A stretch of 64,000 bases of DNA from Oligosphaera ethanolica (GTDB taxonomy: Bacteria; Verrucomicrobiota; Lentisphaeria; Oligosphaerales; Oligosphaeraceae), in assembly GCF_030814695.1 (NCBI RefSeq), contig NZ_JAUSVL010000001.1:930001-994000 (forward strand), in the 5' to 3' direction. Numbering within the stretch: the first letter of the stretch is position 1; each line of letters starts with the position of its first letter. A program made the translations under genes and the position numbers. Positions 32,816-42,100 of the stretch are shown piece by piece. The notes beneath the pieces were generated by a model, which saw nothing but the letters and a program-made list of their open reading frames with translations, was not told the origin of the DNA and made no database searches.

Positions 32816-33451
32816 TTATTGAGCCGCCCAGATGGCGTCGTGGTTCTTGTTGTAGGCATCGCAGACCCGGTTCACGGCGGCGAGCACGGCCTTGCTGCTG
32901 ATGGTCGCGCCGCTGACGCCGTCAATGCGCTGTTCGCTGCTGCCACCACCGAGGACGAACTCGCCGGCCGGCCGGCCGCTATAGGCATCCAGGTAGTCAT
33001 TCGGGGGGAATGCCACCTCTTCGTCCTTGCCGGCCAAAACCGCCCACAGGGACTTGAGCTGTTTGCGATCCGTGGCCTTGGTGCCCAGGCCCGGCGTTTC
33101 GCTGTGCTTGGTCACCATCACGCCGCGGATGCGGCCATCGCGTTCCAAGCCCACCAGCACTACGACTTCGCCGCCGAAGCCCGTGCGGGTGCTGCCCTGC
33201 CCGGCTACCGCCAAGGGCCGGCCGGCGGCATCGCAGGCTAAAAAGAAACTCAGGCCGTCTTCAGCTGCCACAGCCAGCGTCTTGGTATCGCTGGTTTCGG
33301 CCGGCAGCACCAGTGACAGACTCTTGGTCAGTGTCGCCTGCTGGGCCTGCTGACGCGGCACCAAGGTCTTAGCGTTGACGTAAACCAGGGCCGCGGCGCC
33401 ACAAAAGCACACCGCGCCGAGACTGAAGCATAAACGGATGATGTCTTTCAC
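32816..33451 (-). CDS. rnfG: Rnf complex flavoprotein subunit RnfG
   Basis: This 211-residue protein has one N-terminal membrane anchor (about residues 5-27) and a periplasmic FMN-binding domain. The covalent FMN attachment motif is DGVSGATISSKAV, with Thr as the linked residue. THKSETPGL-like family sequence appears as TKHSETPGLGTKA. It begins with GTG overlapping the rnfD stop (GTGA), which indicates translational coupling. RnfG passes electrons between RnfD and the RnfA/E core. Its length is normal for the family. Confidence 0.93.
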   Translation of the reverse strand: MKDIIRLCFSLGAVCFCGAAALVYVNAKTLVPRQQAQQATLTKSLSLVLPAETSDTKTLAVAAEDGLSFFLACDAAGRPLAVAGQGSTRTGFGGEVVVLVGLERDGRIRGVMVTKHSETPGLGTKATDRKQLKSLWAVLAGKDEEVAFPPNDYLDAYSGRPAGEFVLGGGSSEQRIDGVSGATISSKAVLAAVNRVCDAYNKNHDAIWAAQ

Positions 33452-34461
33452 AGTTTCACCTCCCGGCCAGGATGGCTGATCACCCCGAAGGGCTTGCCGG
33501 CCGTATAGCGGTCAATCAGCGGCGTAAAGGCGTTCATGATGAGGATGGAAAAACTCACGCCCTCGGGGTAGCTCCCCCACAGGCGGATCACCGCCGTGAT
33601 GACGCCGCAGCCGACGCCGAAAATCACCGCGCCCATGCGCCCCAGAGGCGTCGTCACCATGTCCGTCGCCATGAAGAAAGCACCGAGGATGAGTCCGCCG
33701 CTCATAATGTGCAGCAGGGGCGGCGCGACCTGCTCAGGCGCGGCCAGATGGGCAATGCCAGTGATCACCGCCACCGTGCCGATGAAACACACCGGCACCT
33801 GCCAGCGGATAATCTTCAGCGCAATCAACAGCACGCCGCCAAGCAACAGCGCCGGCACGCAGGTCTCACCGAGACTGCCGCCCGTGCGACCGATAAAGAG
33901 CTCCCAAGTGCTGAAGAGCTGCTCGCCGGCCCAGGGCGTCCCCAGCGGCGTCGCCTGGGTGACGCTGTCCACGCCGGCCCACTGCAGGGGCGAGGCCAAG
34001 GGCGCGACCCAGGTAGTCAATGCCGTCGGGAAAGCCATCAGCAGGGCCACGCGGCCAACCAGCGCCGGGTTGAAGGGGTTGTAGCCCAGGCCGCCGTAGA
34101 TCATCTTGCCGATACCAATTGCCATGACCGCGCCGACCACGCACATCCAGGTCGGCGTCGTCACCGGCAGATTCATGCCCAGCAGCAGGCCAGTCAGCGC
34201 CGCACTGCCGTCAGGCAAGGTGCTGGCACGGCCCTGCAGTTTCACGCAGAGCGCCTCGACCAGCATGCAGGCGGCCGTGCAGACCAGCAACACCCACAGC
34301 GCCCGCAGACCGAAAGTCCACACGCCGGCCAGACAGGCTGGTGCCAACGCGGCAATCACTACCAACATGATCTTGCGCACGCTGGCGTCTTCGTGAAAAT
34401 GCGGCGAACTGCTGACCACCAGTCTGGTGGTATCCGGTAATCTTACGGTCGTTTCCGTCAT
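33448..34461 (-). CDS. rnfD: Rnf complex membrane flavoprotein subunit RnfD
   Basis: This 337-residue polytopic membrane protein of the NqrB/RnfD family opens RLVVSSSPHFHEDASVRKI. It contains the conserved GKMIYGGLGYNPFNPALVGR segment and the covalent FMN site DSVTQATPLG (Thr of the ATP-L motif). LGRMGAVIFGVGCG and YPEGVSFSILIMNA near the end are also conserved. It helps move cations (Na+ or H+) coupled to electron transfer from ferredoxin to NAD+. It lies between rnfC and rnfG in the canonical order. Confidence 0.94.
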   Translation of the reverse strand: MTETTVRLPDTTRLVVSSSPHFHEDASVRKIMLVVIAALAPACLAGVWTFGLRALWVLLVCTAACMLVEALCVKLQGRASTLPDGSAALTGLLLGMNLPVTTPTWMCVVGAVMAIGIGKMIYGGLGYNPFNPALVGRVALLMAFPTALTTWVAPLASPLQWAGVDSVTQATPLGTPWAGEQLFSTWELFIGRTGGSLGETCVPALLLGGVLLIALKIIRWQVPVCFIGTVAVITGIAHLAAPEQVAPPLLHIMSGGLILGAFFMATDMVTTPLGRMGAVIFGVGCGVITAVIRLWGSYPEGVSFSILIMNAFTPLIDRYTAGKPFGVISHPGREVKL

Positions 34462-34522
34462 GGTCTGCCACTTCTGTCAATTTTGACTTCGTATGCTTCG
34501 TCGGCACCGGCGCTGCCGCGGC

Positions 34523-35857
34523 TTAGGCTTTCTTGGCGGCCTTGGCTTTGCGCGCGGCCATCACTTCGCCCTTGGCGCGGCGCATCAGCTGCACCAGCGG
34601 CCGGCCAGCTGGACAGCCGTAGGCGCAACAACCGCACTCGATGCAATCCAGTACGTGCCATTGCTCCGCCAGCTCAAAACGCTCTTTTTCAATCTGTACG
34701 CTGAGAATACCCGGCATCATGCCCATCGGGCAGGTGTCGTTGCAACGACCACAGCGGATGCAGGGGCTGGACTCGTACTGCCGCACTTCGTCGGCCGCCA
34801 ACAGTAGAATCCCCGAGCAGTTCTTCATGATGGGGATGTCCAGCGAGTACACCGCCATGCCCATCATTGGCCCGCCCGAAATGATCTTAACTGGATCGAC
34901 CTTGACGCCGCCGGCGAGCTTGATGGCCTCGGCGTAAGGCGTGCCCACGCGGAAACGCCAGTTGCCCGGCGCCACCAGCGGCGAGCCGGTGACCGTGGTC
35001 ACCCGCTCATACAGCGGCTTGCCTTCACAGACCGCCTCGCAGATCGCCGACGCCGTGCCCACATTCTGCACTACGCAGCCGACGTCCATGGGCAGGCCGC
35101 CGCTGGGCACTTTCCGACCAGTCAATGCGTAAATCAGCTGTTTTTCGGCGCCTTGAGGATAGCGTACCCGCAGCGAGCGCACTTCAACCTCCGTGCCAGC
35201 GGCCTTCTCCTGCAGCAGCGCCACCGCGTCGGGTTTATTCTCCTCAATGGCGATGATCACCCGCTTGACGCCCAACACCCGCGCCGTGATGCGCGCGCCA
35301 GTGATGACCTGCTCGGGCTTCTCCAGCATCAGGCGGTGGTCGGCCGTCAGGCAGGGCTCGCACTCCACGCCATTGAGTATCAGGGTGTCAATCGTCTTGT
35401 TCGGCGGCGGCGACAGTTTCACCACCGACGGGAAAGCCGCGCCGCCCATGCCGACAATGCCGGCTTCGGCGATGCGCTTCTTCAACTCGTCCGGCGAGGC
35501 ATTCGGCCAGTCCAGCGCCGGCATGGGCTCGGCGGCCAAGTCGTCGCCGTCGCTCTCCAGGATCACCGCCGGCAGTTGGTTGCCAGCCGGTCCCAGGCAC
35601 GTGGCGATCTCCTTCACGGTGCCGCTGGTCGGCGCATGAATCGCCGCCGAGATGAAACCGCCGGGTTCGCCGATGAGCTGCCCGCGCAACACCTTGTCGC
35701 CCTTGGCCACCACGGGTTTCGCCGGCACGCCGATATGCTGCTGCAGCGGCACGACGTAGGTCGCCAGCAAGGGCGCCGACACAATCGCCGCGCCACTGGC
35801 CGTCTTGCTTTCCTGCGGATGCACACCGCCATAAAAATGCAGGTGTTTTTTCGTCAT
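34523..35857 (-). CDS. rnfC: Rnf complex NADH/iron-sulfur subunit RnfC
   Basis: This 444-residue soluble subunit starts after AAGAGG. GGVHPQESK is followed by the biotinyl-like N-terminal domain. A glycine-rich flavin/NAD site contains GIVGMGGAAFPS, and an SLBB domain is followed by two 4Fe-4S motifs, CIRCGRCNDTCPMGM and CIECGCCAYGCPAGR, near residues 370-430. The Ala-rich extension of some proteobacterial RnfC proteins is absent. RnfC docks NAD(H) on the cytoplasmic side. Confidence 0.95.
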   Translation of the reverse strand: MTKKHLHFYGGVHPQESKTASGAAIVSAPLLATYVVPLQQHIGVPAKPVVAKGDKVLRGQLIGEPGGFISAAIHAPTSGTVKEIATCLGPAGNQLPAVILESDGDDLAAEPMPALDWPNASPDELKKRIAEAGIVGMGGAAFPSVVKLSPPPNKTIDTLILNGVECEPCLTADHRLMLEKPEQVITGARITARVLGVKRVIIAIEENKPDAVALLQEKAAGTEVEVRSLRVRYPQGAEKQLIYALTGRKVPSGGLPMDVGCVVQNVGTASAICEAVCEGKPLYERVTTVTGSPLVAPGNWRFRVGTPYAEAIKLAGGVKVDPVKIISGGPMMGMAVYSLDIPIMKNCSGILLLAADEVRQYESSPCIRCGRCNDTCPMGMMPGILSVQIEKERFELAEQWHVLDCIECGCCAYGCPAGRPLVQLMRRAKGEVMAARKAKAAKKA

Positions 35858-35882
35858 GCTCTCAGACCTCTTCTCGCCACTG

Positions 35883-36731
35883 TTAGGGCGCCGTTGTCGC
35901 CGCTGGTGCTTCCGGAGCTGCTGGCGCCGCCGAAGCCGCCGAAGCCGCAGGCTGCGCCTCTGTCCGCAGCACTTTCGGGGGGCAGACGGCGACGATATCG
36001 GCGCTGGGCGGATTCTCGTAATTCACGGATGCCAGGAAGCCATTGATGAACATCTGGTTTTCGCCGGCGGCCTTCACGCATTTGCGGCAGCCAATGCACG
36101 CCGCACTGCACACCTTGCGTTTCACGGGCGCCTTCTCGGGCGAACTGCAGAAGACGTGGACGGGGGCGCTCTTGGGCACGAGTTTGATAATGCGCCGCGG
36201 ACACACTGTCACGCATTTGCCGCAGCCCACGCAGATTTCCGGATGCACCACGGCGATGTGGTCAGCCCGCATCTCGATGGCGCCGAAGGGACAGGCCCGT
36301 GCGCAGCTGCCCAAGCCCAGGCAGCCATAGACGCAGCCTTTGGAGCCGCCGGCGACCAGCATCGCGCTGTGACAGTCATTGACGCCGTTGTAAAAGGCCC
36401 GACGGATCGCGTACTGGTCGGTGCCGCTACAGCAGACGACGGCGACTTTCTCGGCGCGGCCCTCACTGGCCACCCCCAGTAACACGCACACTTTCTGCAA
36501 AGCGTCAGCCGATTGCGAGGGGCACAGACCAGGCTTGGCCTTGCCGGACACCAAGGCCTGGACGTAGTCATTGCAGCCCGCAAAACCGCAGGCGCCGCAG
36601 TTCGCGCCAGGCATCAGCTCGGCGACCTGCTCCGCCAAAGGATCTACTGGTGCGCCAAAATAACGCACGGTCAACGCAATGGCCAGACCCAACAAGACAC
36701 CGATCAAAGTCAAGATGATTACTGCCGTCAT
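35883..36731 (-). CDS. rnfB: Rnf complex ferredoxin-like subunit RnfB
   Basis: This 282-residue protein has an N-terminal membrane helix and then the RnfB 4Fe-4S motif in PGANCGACGFAGCNDYV. Ferredoxin motifs follow in CVYGCLGLGSCARACPFGAI, CVGCGKCVTVCPRR and CSAACIGCRKCVK. The last motif pairs with a later Cys in VAVCPPKVL. The C-terminus is an Ala/Pro-rich tail (about residues 255-282). RnfB is the entry point for electrons from reduced ferredoxin. Genes on both sides are close, 25 bp and 65 bp away. Confidence 0.95.
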   Translation of the reverse strand: MTAVIILTLIGVLLGLAIALTVRYFGAPVDPLAEQVAELMPGANCGACGFAGCNDYVQALVSGKAKPGLCPSQSADALQKVCVLLGVASEGRAEKVAVVCCSGTDQYAIRRAFYNGVNDCHSAMLVAGGSKGCVYGCLGLGSCARACPFGAIEMRADHIAVVHPEICVGCGKCVTVCPRRIIKLVPKSAPVHVFCSSPEKAPVKRKVCSAACIGCRKCVKAAGENQMFINGFLASVNYENPPSADIVAVCPPKVLRTEAQPAASAASAAPAAPEAPAATTAP

Positions 36732-36796
36732 AGCTCTGCTTCTCTGCTTTTTATGCTCAGCTTAGACTCACCACACCGCGCGGACGAACTTGGCAC

Positions 36797-37378
36797 TCAG
36801 CCCCCCAGGCCAGAGAAACCGGTGAAGGCCATGGCCAGAATCCCCGCCGTCAGCAGGGCAATCGCCGGCCCTTCCAGACAACGGGGCACCCGTGCCAATT
36901 CAAGTTTCTCGCGAACGCTGGCAAACAACAGCAGGGCCAACGCAAAACCAACCGCCGAGGCCGAACAGAACACCGTCGATTTGATGACGCTGTAGTGGTT
37001 GTCCGCGCAGATGATCGCCGCACCCAACACCGCACAGTTCGTCGTGATCAGCGGCAGAAAGATGCCCAGGGCGCTGTACAAGGGCGGGCTGAAACGCTGC
37101 AAAAGCACTTCCACAATCTGCACCAGACCAGCAATCAGCAGGATGAACACAATCGTCCGTAAATACATCAAGCCATGCGGCAACAACACGTAATGATGCA
37201 CCAGCGCCGTCACGAAGCCAGCCAGCGTCATCACGAAAATCACCGCGCCGCCCATCCCCAAGGCCGTGCTCAACTTCTTCGAAACGCCCAAAAAAGGACA
37301 GATGCCCAGAATGCGACTGAGCACGAAGTTGTTGACCAGTATCGCACCAATGATCAGACTGAGATATTCCGCTATCAT
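36797..37378 (-). CDS. rnfA: Rnf complex membrane subunit RnfA
   Basis: This 193-residue membrane protein starts MIAEYLSLIIGAILVNNFVL after GGAGCGGAGC. The longer frame from 37426 would start inside the terminator-like hairpin and is rejected. Six membrane segments and the conserved LSRILGICPFLGVSKK and FLPLITTNCAVLGAA motifs are present. RnfA and RnfE are homologous partners in opposite orientation. As first gene of rnfABCDGE it sits 33 bp after a hairpin plus T-run, which suggests control by attenuation. Confidence 0.94.
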   Translation of the reverse strand: MIAEYLSLIIGAILVNNFVLSRILGICPFLGVSKKLSTALGMGGAVIFVMTLAGFVTALVHHYVLLPHGLMYLRTIVFILLIAGLVQIVEVLLQRFSPPLYSALGIFLPLITTNCAVLGAAIICADNHYSVIKSTVFCSASAVGFALALLLFASVREKLELARVPRCLEGPAIALLTAGILAMAFTGFSGLGG

Positions 37379-37410
37379 GCTCCGCTCCTGCATGGGCTGT
37401 GCGCAGACAA

Positions 37411-37448
37411 TAAAAAAACGGGCCACGGGCCAATTGGCCGTGAGCCCG
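37411..37448 (-). terminator. terminator-like hairpin in the rnfA leader
   Basis: On the minus strand CGGGCTCACGGCC-AATT-GGCCCGTGGCCCG (37448-37419) forms a strong, nearly perfect stem followed by seven T residues (37418-37412). It lies only 33 bp before the rnfA start. A possible promoter (TTGCTT, 16 bp, TAGATT, near 37497-37524) lies upstream of it, so the hairpin would be inside the leader of the operon. A second small stem, GACG-GCCGG-CGTC, precedes it and could take part in an alternative fold. Confidence 0.7.
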
Positions 37449-37559
37449 ACGCCGGCCGTCTCGTAAGCAAGTCGTGAAAAAAATCGTCATTTAATCTACC
37501 TTGCTAAGCTGGAAAAGCAATGGCCGGAAGACAAAAACGCCAGCAATCGGTCAGCCATG

Positions 37560-37965
37560 GATATTGGCCGAGACCGTGGGGACGCCCGAGACCGGTGGGA
37601 CCGGTTGGCACAGCGCTGGGACGAGGACTCACGACTCATAAGGCATGATCCCATGGATTGGACCGTGGGGACGAATTGGACCGTGGGGATTGACTCCCGA
37701 CGCCTTGGACTGATTGGGGACTGATTCGACTCCTGGGACTGATTGAGGACTTCCTGGACTCCGGGGACTGATTGGGGACTTCCTGGACTCCGGGGACTGA
37801 TTGGGGACTTCTGGACTCCGGGGACTTTTTGGCGACTGTGCGCTGGGGCGAGGACTCACGGACTCATGAGGCATGATCCCATGGATTGGACTGTGGGGAC
37901 TTTTGGGACTGTGGGGAATGACGCCTTGGACGCCAGGGACTGCTTGAGTATCTCTTGGACTCTTG
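37560..37965. repeat. GACT-rich repeat field with two long-repeat copies and a 30-bp tandem repeat
   Basis: No gene is supported. Copies of the GAGGACTCAC...CATGATCCCATGGATTGGAC repeat lie at about 37620-37672 and 37850-37900. Between them, units of GACTGATTGGGGACTTCCTG GACTCCGGGG recur at 37737, 37766 and 37796 with a period near 30 bp. The 220 bp after the field (37966-38170) hold GC-rich palindrome fragments and an AGCGAGAGGCATG segment that reappears inverted near 49190. Confidence 0.7.
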
Positions 37966-38201
37966 GGAGCGCCTACGGCACAAAAACATGAATATTGAAT
38001 AAGGGTGGTTTTCGGCCCGAACCGGACAAAGCAAGTCGCCTGATCGGCCAAGTTCGGCCCGGAGGGCCGCAACCCGGGGTATGACAGCAACATAGAATTG
38101 CGTCCGGAGGGCGCCACATTGGCTAGGCACGCCGCGTCCCACCGCGCCAGCGAGAGGCATGTCGTGCATCCAATATCAATGGCTGAGGGATTACCAATCG
38201 A

Positions 38202-38694
38202 GTAATGCCTCACTCATTGATACCGGCCGATCCCACAGCAGGCGGCCCTTTGCGCCCCGCCTCCCAGCCGTGGTCACGCGCGCTCATCTCCCGATCGCGA
38301 TGGCGGGCTTTCAGCCAGCCCCGTCAGATGACACCATCTGGCGGAGACAAGCGCGCCACCAGCATCCCAGGCCGCGAAGCGGCAGGCGCCCTGCAAGGGC
38401 GCTGTCATCGTAGCCCAGGGCAAGCGACGCCGAAGGCGGAGCGACGCCCTGGGTACAACGCCATATATGTCCGTGTTCCTCGGCCTCTTTGGCCCCAGTC
38501 GGCGAAGCTGACTGGGGCCAAAGAGGCAATGGAACTCACTGATTGCTGCGGCAATTTTGCGCTGTGACCCTTCGTCGCAGGTCTTTTAGGCCGCCCCTTC
38601 AGGGCTCTTTTGGGGTGGGGCACCTTACCCAGGGCGACGCGCCCTGCGGGCGCTTGCCCGGGCTATCTTAGGGCGCACCTTCGGTGCTCAAAAC
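38202..38694. mobile_element. non-autonomous element, copy 1 (right end missing)
   Basis: This copy starts with GTAATGCCTCACTCATTGAT (38202-38221), the terminal repeat defined on the second copy at 46050-46554. It shares that copy's order of internal blocks: AGCATCCCAGGCCGCGAAGC, CAGGGCAAGCGnCGCCGAAGGC, a perfect 16-bp hairpin CTCTTTGGCCCCAGTC/GACTGGGGCCAAAGAG at 38485-38500 and 38510-38525, and CAGGGCGACGCGCCCTGCGG. Similarity stops near 38694 without a right terminal repeat. Just 7 bp to the left, TATCAATGGCTGAGGGATTA (38174-38193) looks like the right end of yet another copy. Confidence 0.65.
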
Positions 38695-38813
38695 CTCGGC
38701 GAATGATCTTGTGCATGGTTACCAATCAACTCATCGCAGGCGATTGCCGCATGCTCTGTGAAGAGCATTGCTCTCATGAAATCCGCTGCCAAGTTGGCCA
38801 CCCATGTGTAATT

Positions 38814-38999
38814 GCTGGGCGGCGGTTGGCCGTGGGTTTCCTGCAAATTGTCCCCGGTGTTTTCCCCACCGGGGTGGTCACTCCTATGAAACACGCTGCC
38901 GCAAAGGTCGGCGGAAATCAAGGTCGGATGGCTGGGCGGCGGTTGGCCGTGGGTTTCCTGCAAATTGTCCCCGGTGTTTTCCCCACCGGGGTGGTCACT
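38814..38999. repeat. two 69-bp direct repeats with a 117-bp period
   Basis: The segments starting GCTGGGCGGCGGTTGGCCGT at 38814 and 38931 are identical over about 69 bp. Each contains CCCCGGTG-TTTT-CCCCACCGGGG, which can fold as a strong hairpin. They lie in a gene-free stretch (38695-39033) downstream of the giant gene. Apart from these repeats nothing is recognised there. Confidence 0.85.
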
Positions 39000-39033
39000 G
39001 ACCGGTTACAGCAATGGGCTGTATCGCTACCAA

Positions 39034-39102
39034 ATCAGACGGATCAGACGGATCAATCAGACGGATCCGTCCGATCCGTCCGATCCGTCCGATCCGTCCG
39101 AT
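39034..39102. repeat. 9-bp repeat array (ATCAGACGG)n then (ATCCGTCCG)n
   Basis: Three units related to ATCAGACGG are followed by about five of ATCCGTCCG. The second half is close to the reverse complement of the first (one change per unit), so the array can fold on itself. It lies 50 bp beyond the stop codon of the giant minus-strand gene and could end its transcription. A second array of the same design lies upstream of that gene at 45899-45985. Confidence 0.9.
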
Positions 39103-39151
39103 CTAGAATTCCCTGGCACCGGCGCCGCGGCTGCCCCGTCCAGTCTTCATT

Positions 39152-42100
39152 TCAGTCATCACCCAGTGCGGCATCACAGCCAGCAGCCGGCTTTTCAACG
39201 AAGACATTGTCGCTATCGGTGATATGCCCGTCGGGGCTGTCGCCAGACTGCACCGCTGCAGCGCCGCTGAGCTGATTGCCGACAAGGTAGAGATAGCGGG
39301 GCTGATCGGCGCTCACTGCACAGGTACCGCCGACCAGCGTGTTTTCGGTCAGGGCGACTTGCGAAACGCCTGCCGTCAGGACAACCGCAGGGCGTTCCTG
39401 GCGGGACAGGACAGTCAAGCCTGCCAGCTGCACACCCTGGGCAGCAGGGCCGGCAACCACCACACTCCCGTGTAAAACGACATCATCGGGGCCATTGGCG
39501 GACATGCCGCACAGCGTCAGCGGTTTGTCGACCAGCCAGTTGCCGTCGCCGGGCGCCAGGTAGAGTCCGGGCATGACATGAATCACCCCGCCGGCGGCCA
39601 CCCCGGCAATCGCCTCTTCAAGAGTGGCACAGCATAAGCTACCGAGAGCCGGCAGCTCAGCGCCGGACGTGCCCGCGCCGGCAAAGTCCGGTGAAACCAC
39701 CGCATAACTTGCTGTCGCTTCTGCGGTGACTGCGTCCAATCCCTTGAGGCCATCACTGTCCCAGCTTTCGACTGCATCAGGCGCAGCCATGCCGCCATTG
39801 CCGGCAGCGTAGTCATCGCCGCCACGGGTTGCGGGATAAATGGTAAACGTGCCATTGCTGAAGTCAATGACGTGATTGGCCGGCGGCGTCAGGCTGCCCT
39901 GCCGAATTGCGTAGATTCCAGGAGCCTCGCCCGGATCCTTGGCCACTTGGCCAGTAGGCTTCGCACCCGATAGATAGTAACCGCTGACCAGGAAATAGCT
40001 GAGTGCGGGATCGTAGCCGCCGGCAACCTTACTGTAGTCATAGGCCTGTATCTGCAAAACCCGGGGCGTGACCACCAAAACCCCAGACACGTACTCCATT
40101 TCATAGCTGGCGGGTGCCGCCAAACTGCCTTGCAGAATAGGATATTCACCGACATTATCCAGCAGGCTGCATACCAGCTTTCCTGTCAGGGTATCCCCGG
40201 AATACAAGGTGCCCTCGGCGATATGCCAAGTCAGCGGGGGCAAGGCGGCGGCATGGGCCTTTTCAATCCGGTCGCCGACGATTTTCAGGCGGCGGCGCAG
40301 TACCTGTACGATCACCGTGCCCTGGTAGATGGTGCTAATTCCGCTAGCTGGATCGGGGGTGAAGATAAATCGGGTTGAATAGCTGCCGGCCAGATAGCGA
40401 CGATCAGGGTTGTCCCAACTCAAGGTGCCTGGCAACGTTTCGCCGGTCAGCGGATGCAGAAAACGACCGCTGAGCAGGGACATGCTCAAGGGGTCGCCGT
40501 ACGAGATAACACTGGCCGTCACCGTCTCGACCAGCACGGGATTGGGATACGCGATTCGTAGCCGGCCGGGTGTATAATCAATGATGCAATTGTTGCCCAA
40601 GGTCAGGGTGCCAATGAGAATGTCATGGTAGCCAGGAATGTTATACCCCGACCAAGTCAACGCACCACTGAAACGGGCGCCTGAAGGCAACTCGCTGCCC
40701 GGAGCAAGCTCGTAGGTGAATTCCGGATCCGGCGTACTTACCAGCTTCGCCTGATCATGCGCTATCACCCCGACATGGCGGCGCTCTATGACCAAATTCG
40801 CGCTAACAAAGGACAGTACATAATTGGGTCCGCCCGTCAGTAAGCTGGGAATGATCGCATAGGCGCCGATGTTTTCGCCTGGCTGGCGCCCCAACACCAC
40901 GCTCAATTCATCCCCTGCCTGCAGCGCCCCCGCGCTCAAGGTCCACGCGAACACGGGATCAGCATTGCCGTACACCTTGCTGGCCGGCATCGCAGTCACC
41001 GTCAGCGCCCGCGGCACAATCATCAGCGGCGCTGACTGAAGCGTCACGCGGTAATAGTCCGGAAATGTCAAACTACCTTGGGTCATGGCGTAGCTGCCGA
41101 CGTCTTCGCCGGCAAGGCGTCCAAGCTGGCCGACGGGCATGTCGCCCGCTAACAGGCTGCCCGCGACAAGGTGGTATTGGAAAACCGGATCGGGGTCGCC
41201 GTAGACCTTTGTCGCCGCCAGACACTGCAAGGTCAAAGATCGCTGGCTGATGCTCATAACCGCCGGCAAGAGTTCAAGGCTGTAATTGCTGCCTGCGGTC
41301 AATGTCCCGAGTTGGATGGCGTATTCACCGGGCTGCTCGCCGGGCTCCCGGAGCAACGCACCGCTGACTCGGTCACCTTCGTACAGCGACATGGACCCCG
41401 CAACAAAAGACCATGACAGGGCCGGCTCCGCTTCACCATAAATTTTACTGACGTTCGCCGGCTGAATGCGTAAAATGCGGGGCAGAATAACCAGATCGGC
41501 GCTCACTTCAAGTTCAGCCACAGATCCGGGCAACGACGGGATGAAGCGCCAGCTGCGCGGCCACACCCCGACCGCCGGAAAGTCCTCTTCCCCGCAGATG
41601 GTAAAGTACCCGCCCATCTCTTCGCCACTGCCCGGGTGGCGCACAACCGCCGTCGGGGCCTTGCTCGCCACGTTTTCACCGTAAAAGAACACTGGTGGCG
41701 TAAAACTCCCCACGACCGGCTCAATGGCTCTGACGGTCAACATCCCCAGCTCATACACGAAATGGTAGTTATCGGCGATGCCGCCGGCAACAGTAATCGG
41801 GTAGGTTCCGGCGAGAGTCGTAGCGTCGGCAACGCATTGTGCTTGCGGTGCGGTGGTAAACAGTCCAGGCGTAGCAAGCGTGTCGCCGTTGACCAGCCCG
41901 GCGTAAGTCAGCGTCAATTCGGGATTGGCGTCGCCGTACCACCTGGACTGATCGTCTGCGCTGACCTGCAGTGCCGCCTTGGCAATAGTCACCGGCTGCT
42001 CGCCGCGAAGTTCGCTGTAATTGCTGGATTCGGGAGTGAACACCCAGCTCAGCCAATGCTCGCCAGCCGGCAATACCATGGCGCCGGGCAGTTCCCAGAC

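Noticed and set aside
32755..32859. Longer N-terminus for RnfE
   Set aside because: The extra 35 residues overlap rnfG and have no RnfE similarity; AGGAAC precedes the ATG at 32754.
33472..34440. 322-codon plus-strand frame opposite rnfD
   Set aside because: It is rich in Arg, His and Gln with no domain, and RnfD on the other strand is certain.
39034..39102. Possible CRISPR array
   Set aside because: Units are only 9 bp with no spacers. The same holds for arrays at 45899, 55194 and 23230; none has repeat-spacer structure.
38610..39275. 221-codon frame downstream of the giant gene
   Set aside because: It consists of the twin 69-bp repeats and the RSVRSV-coding 9-bp array.
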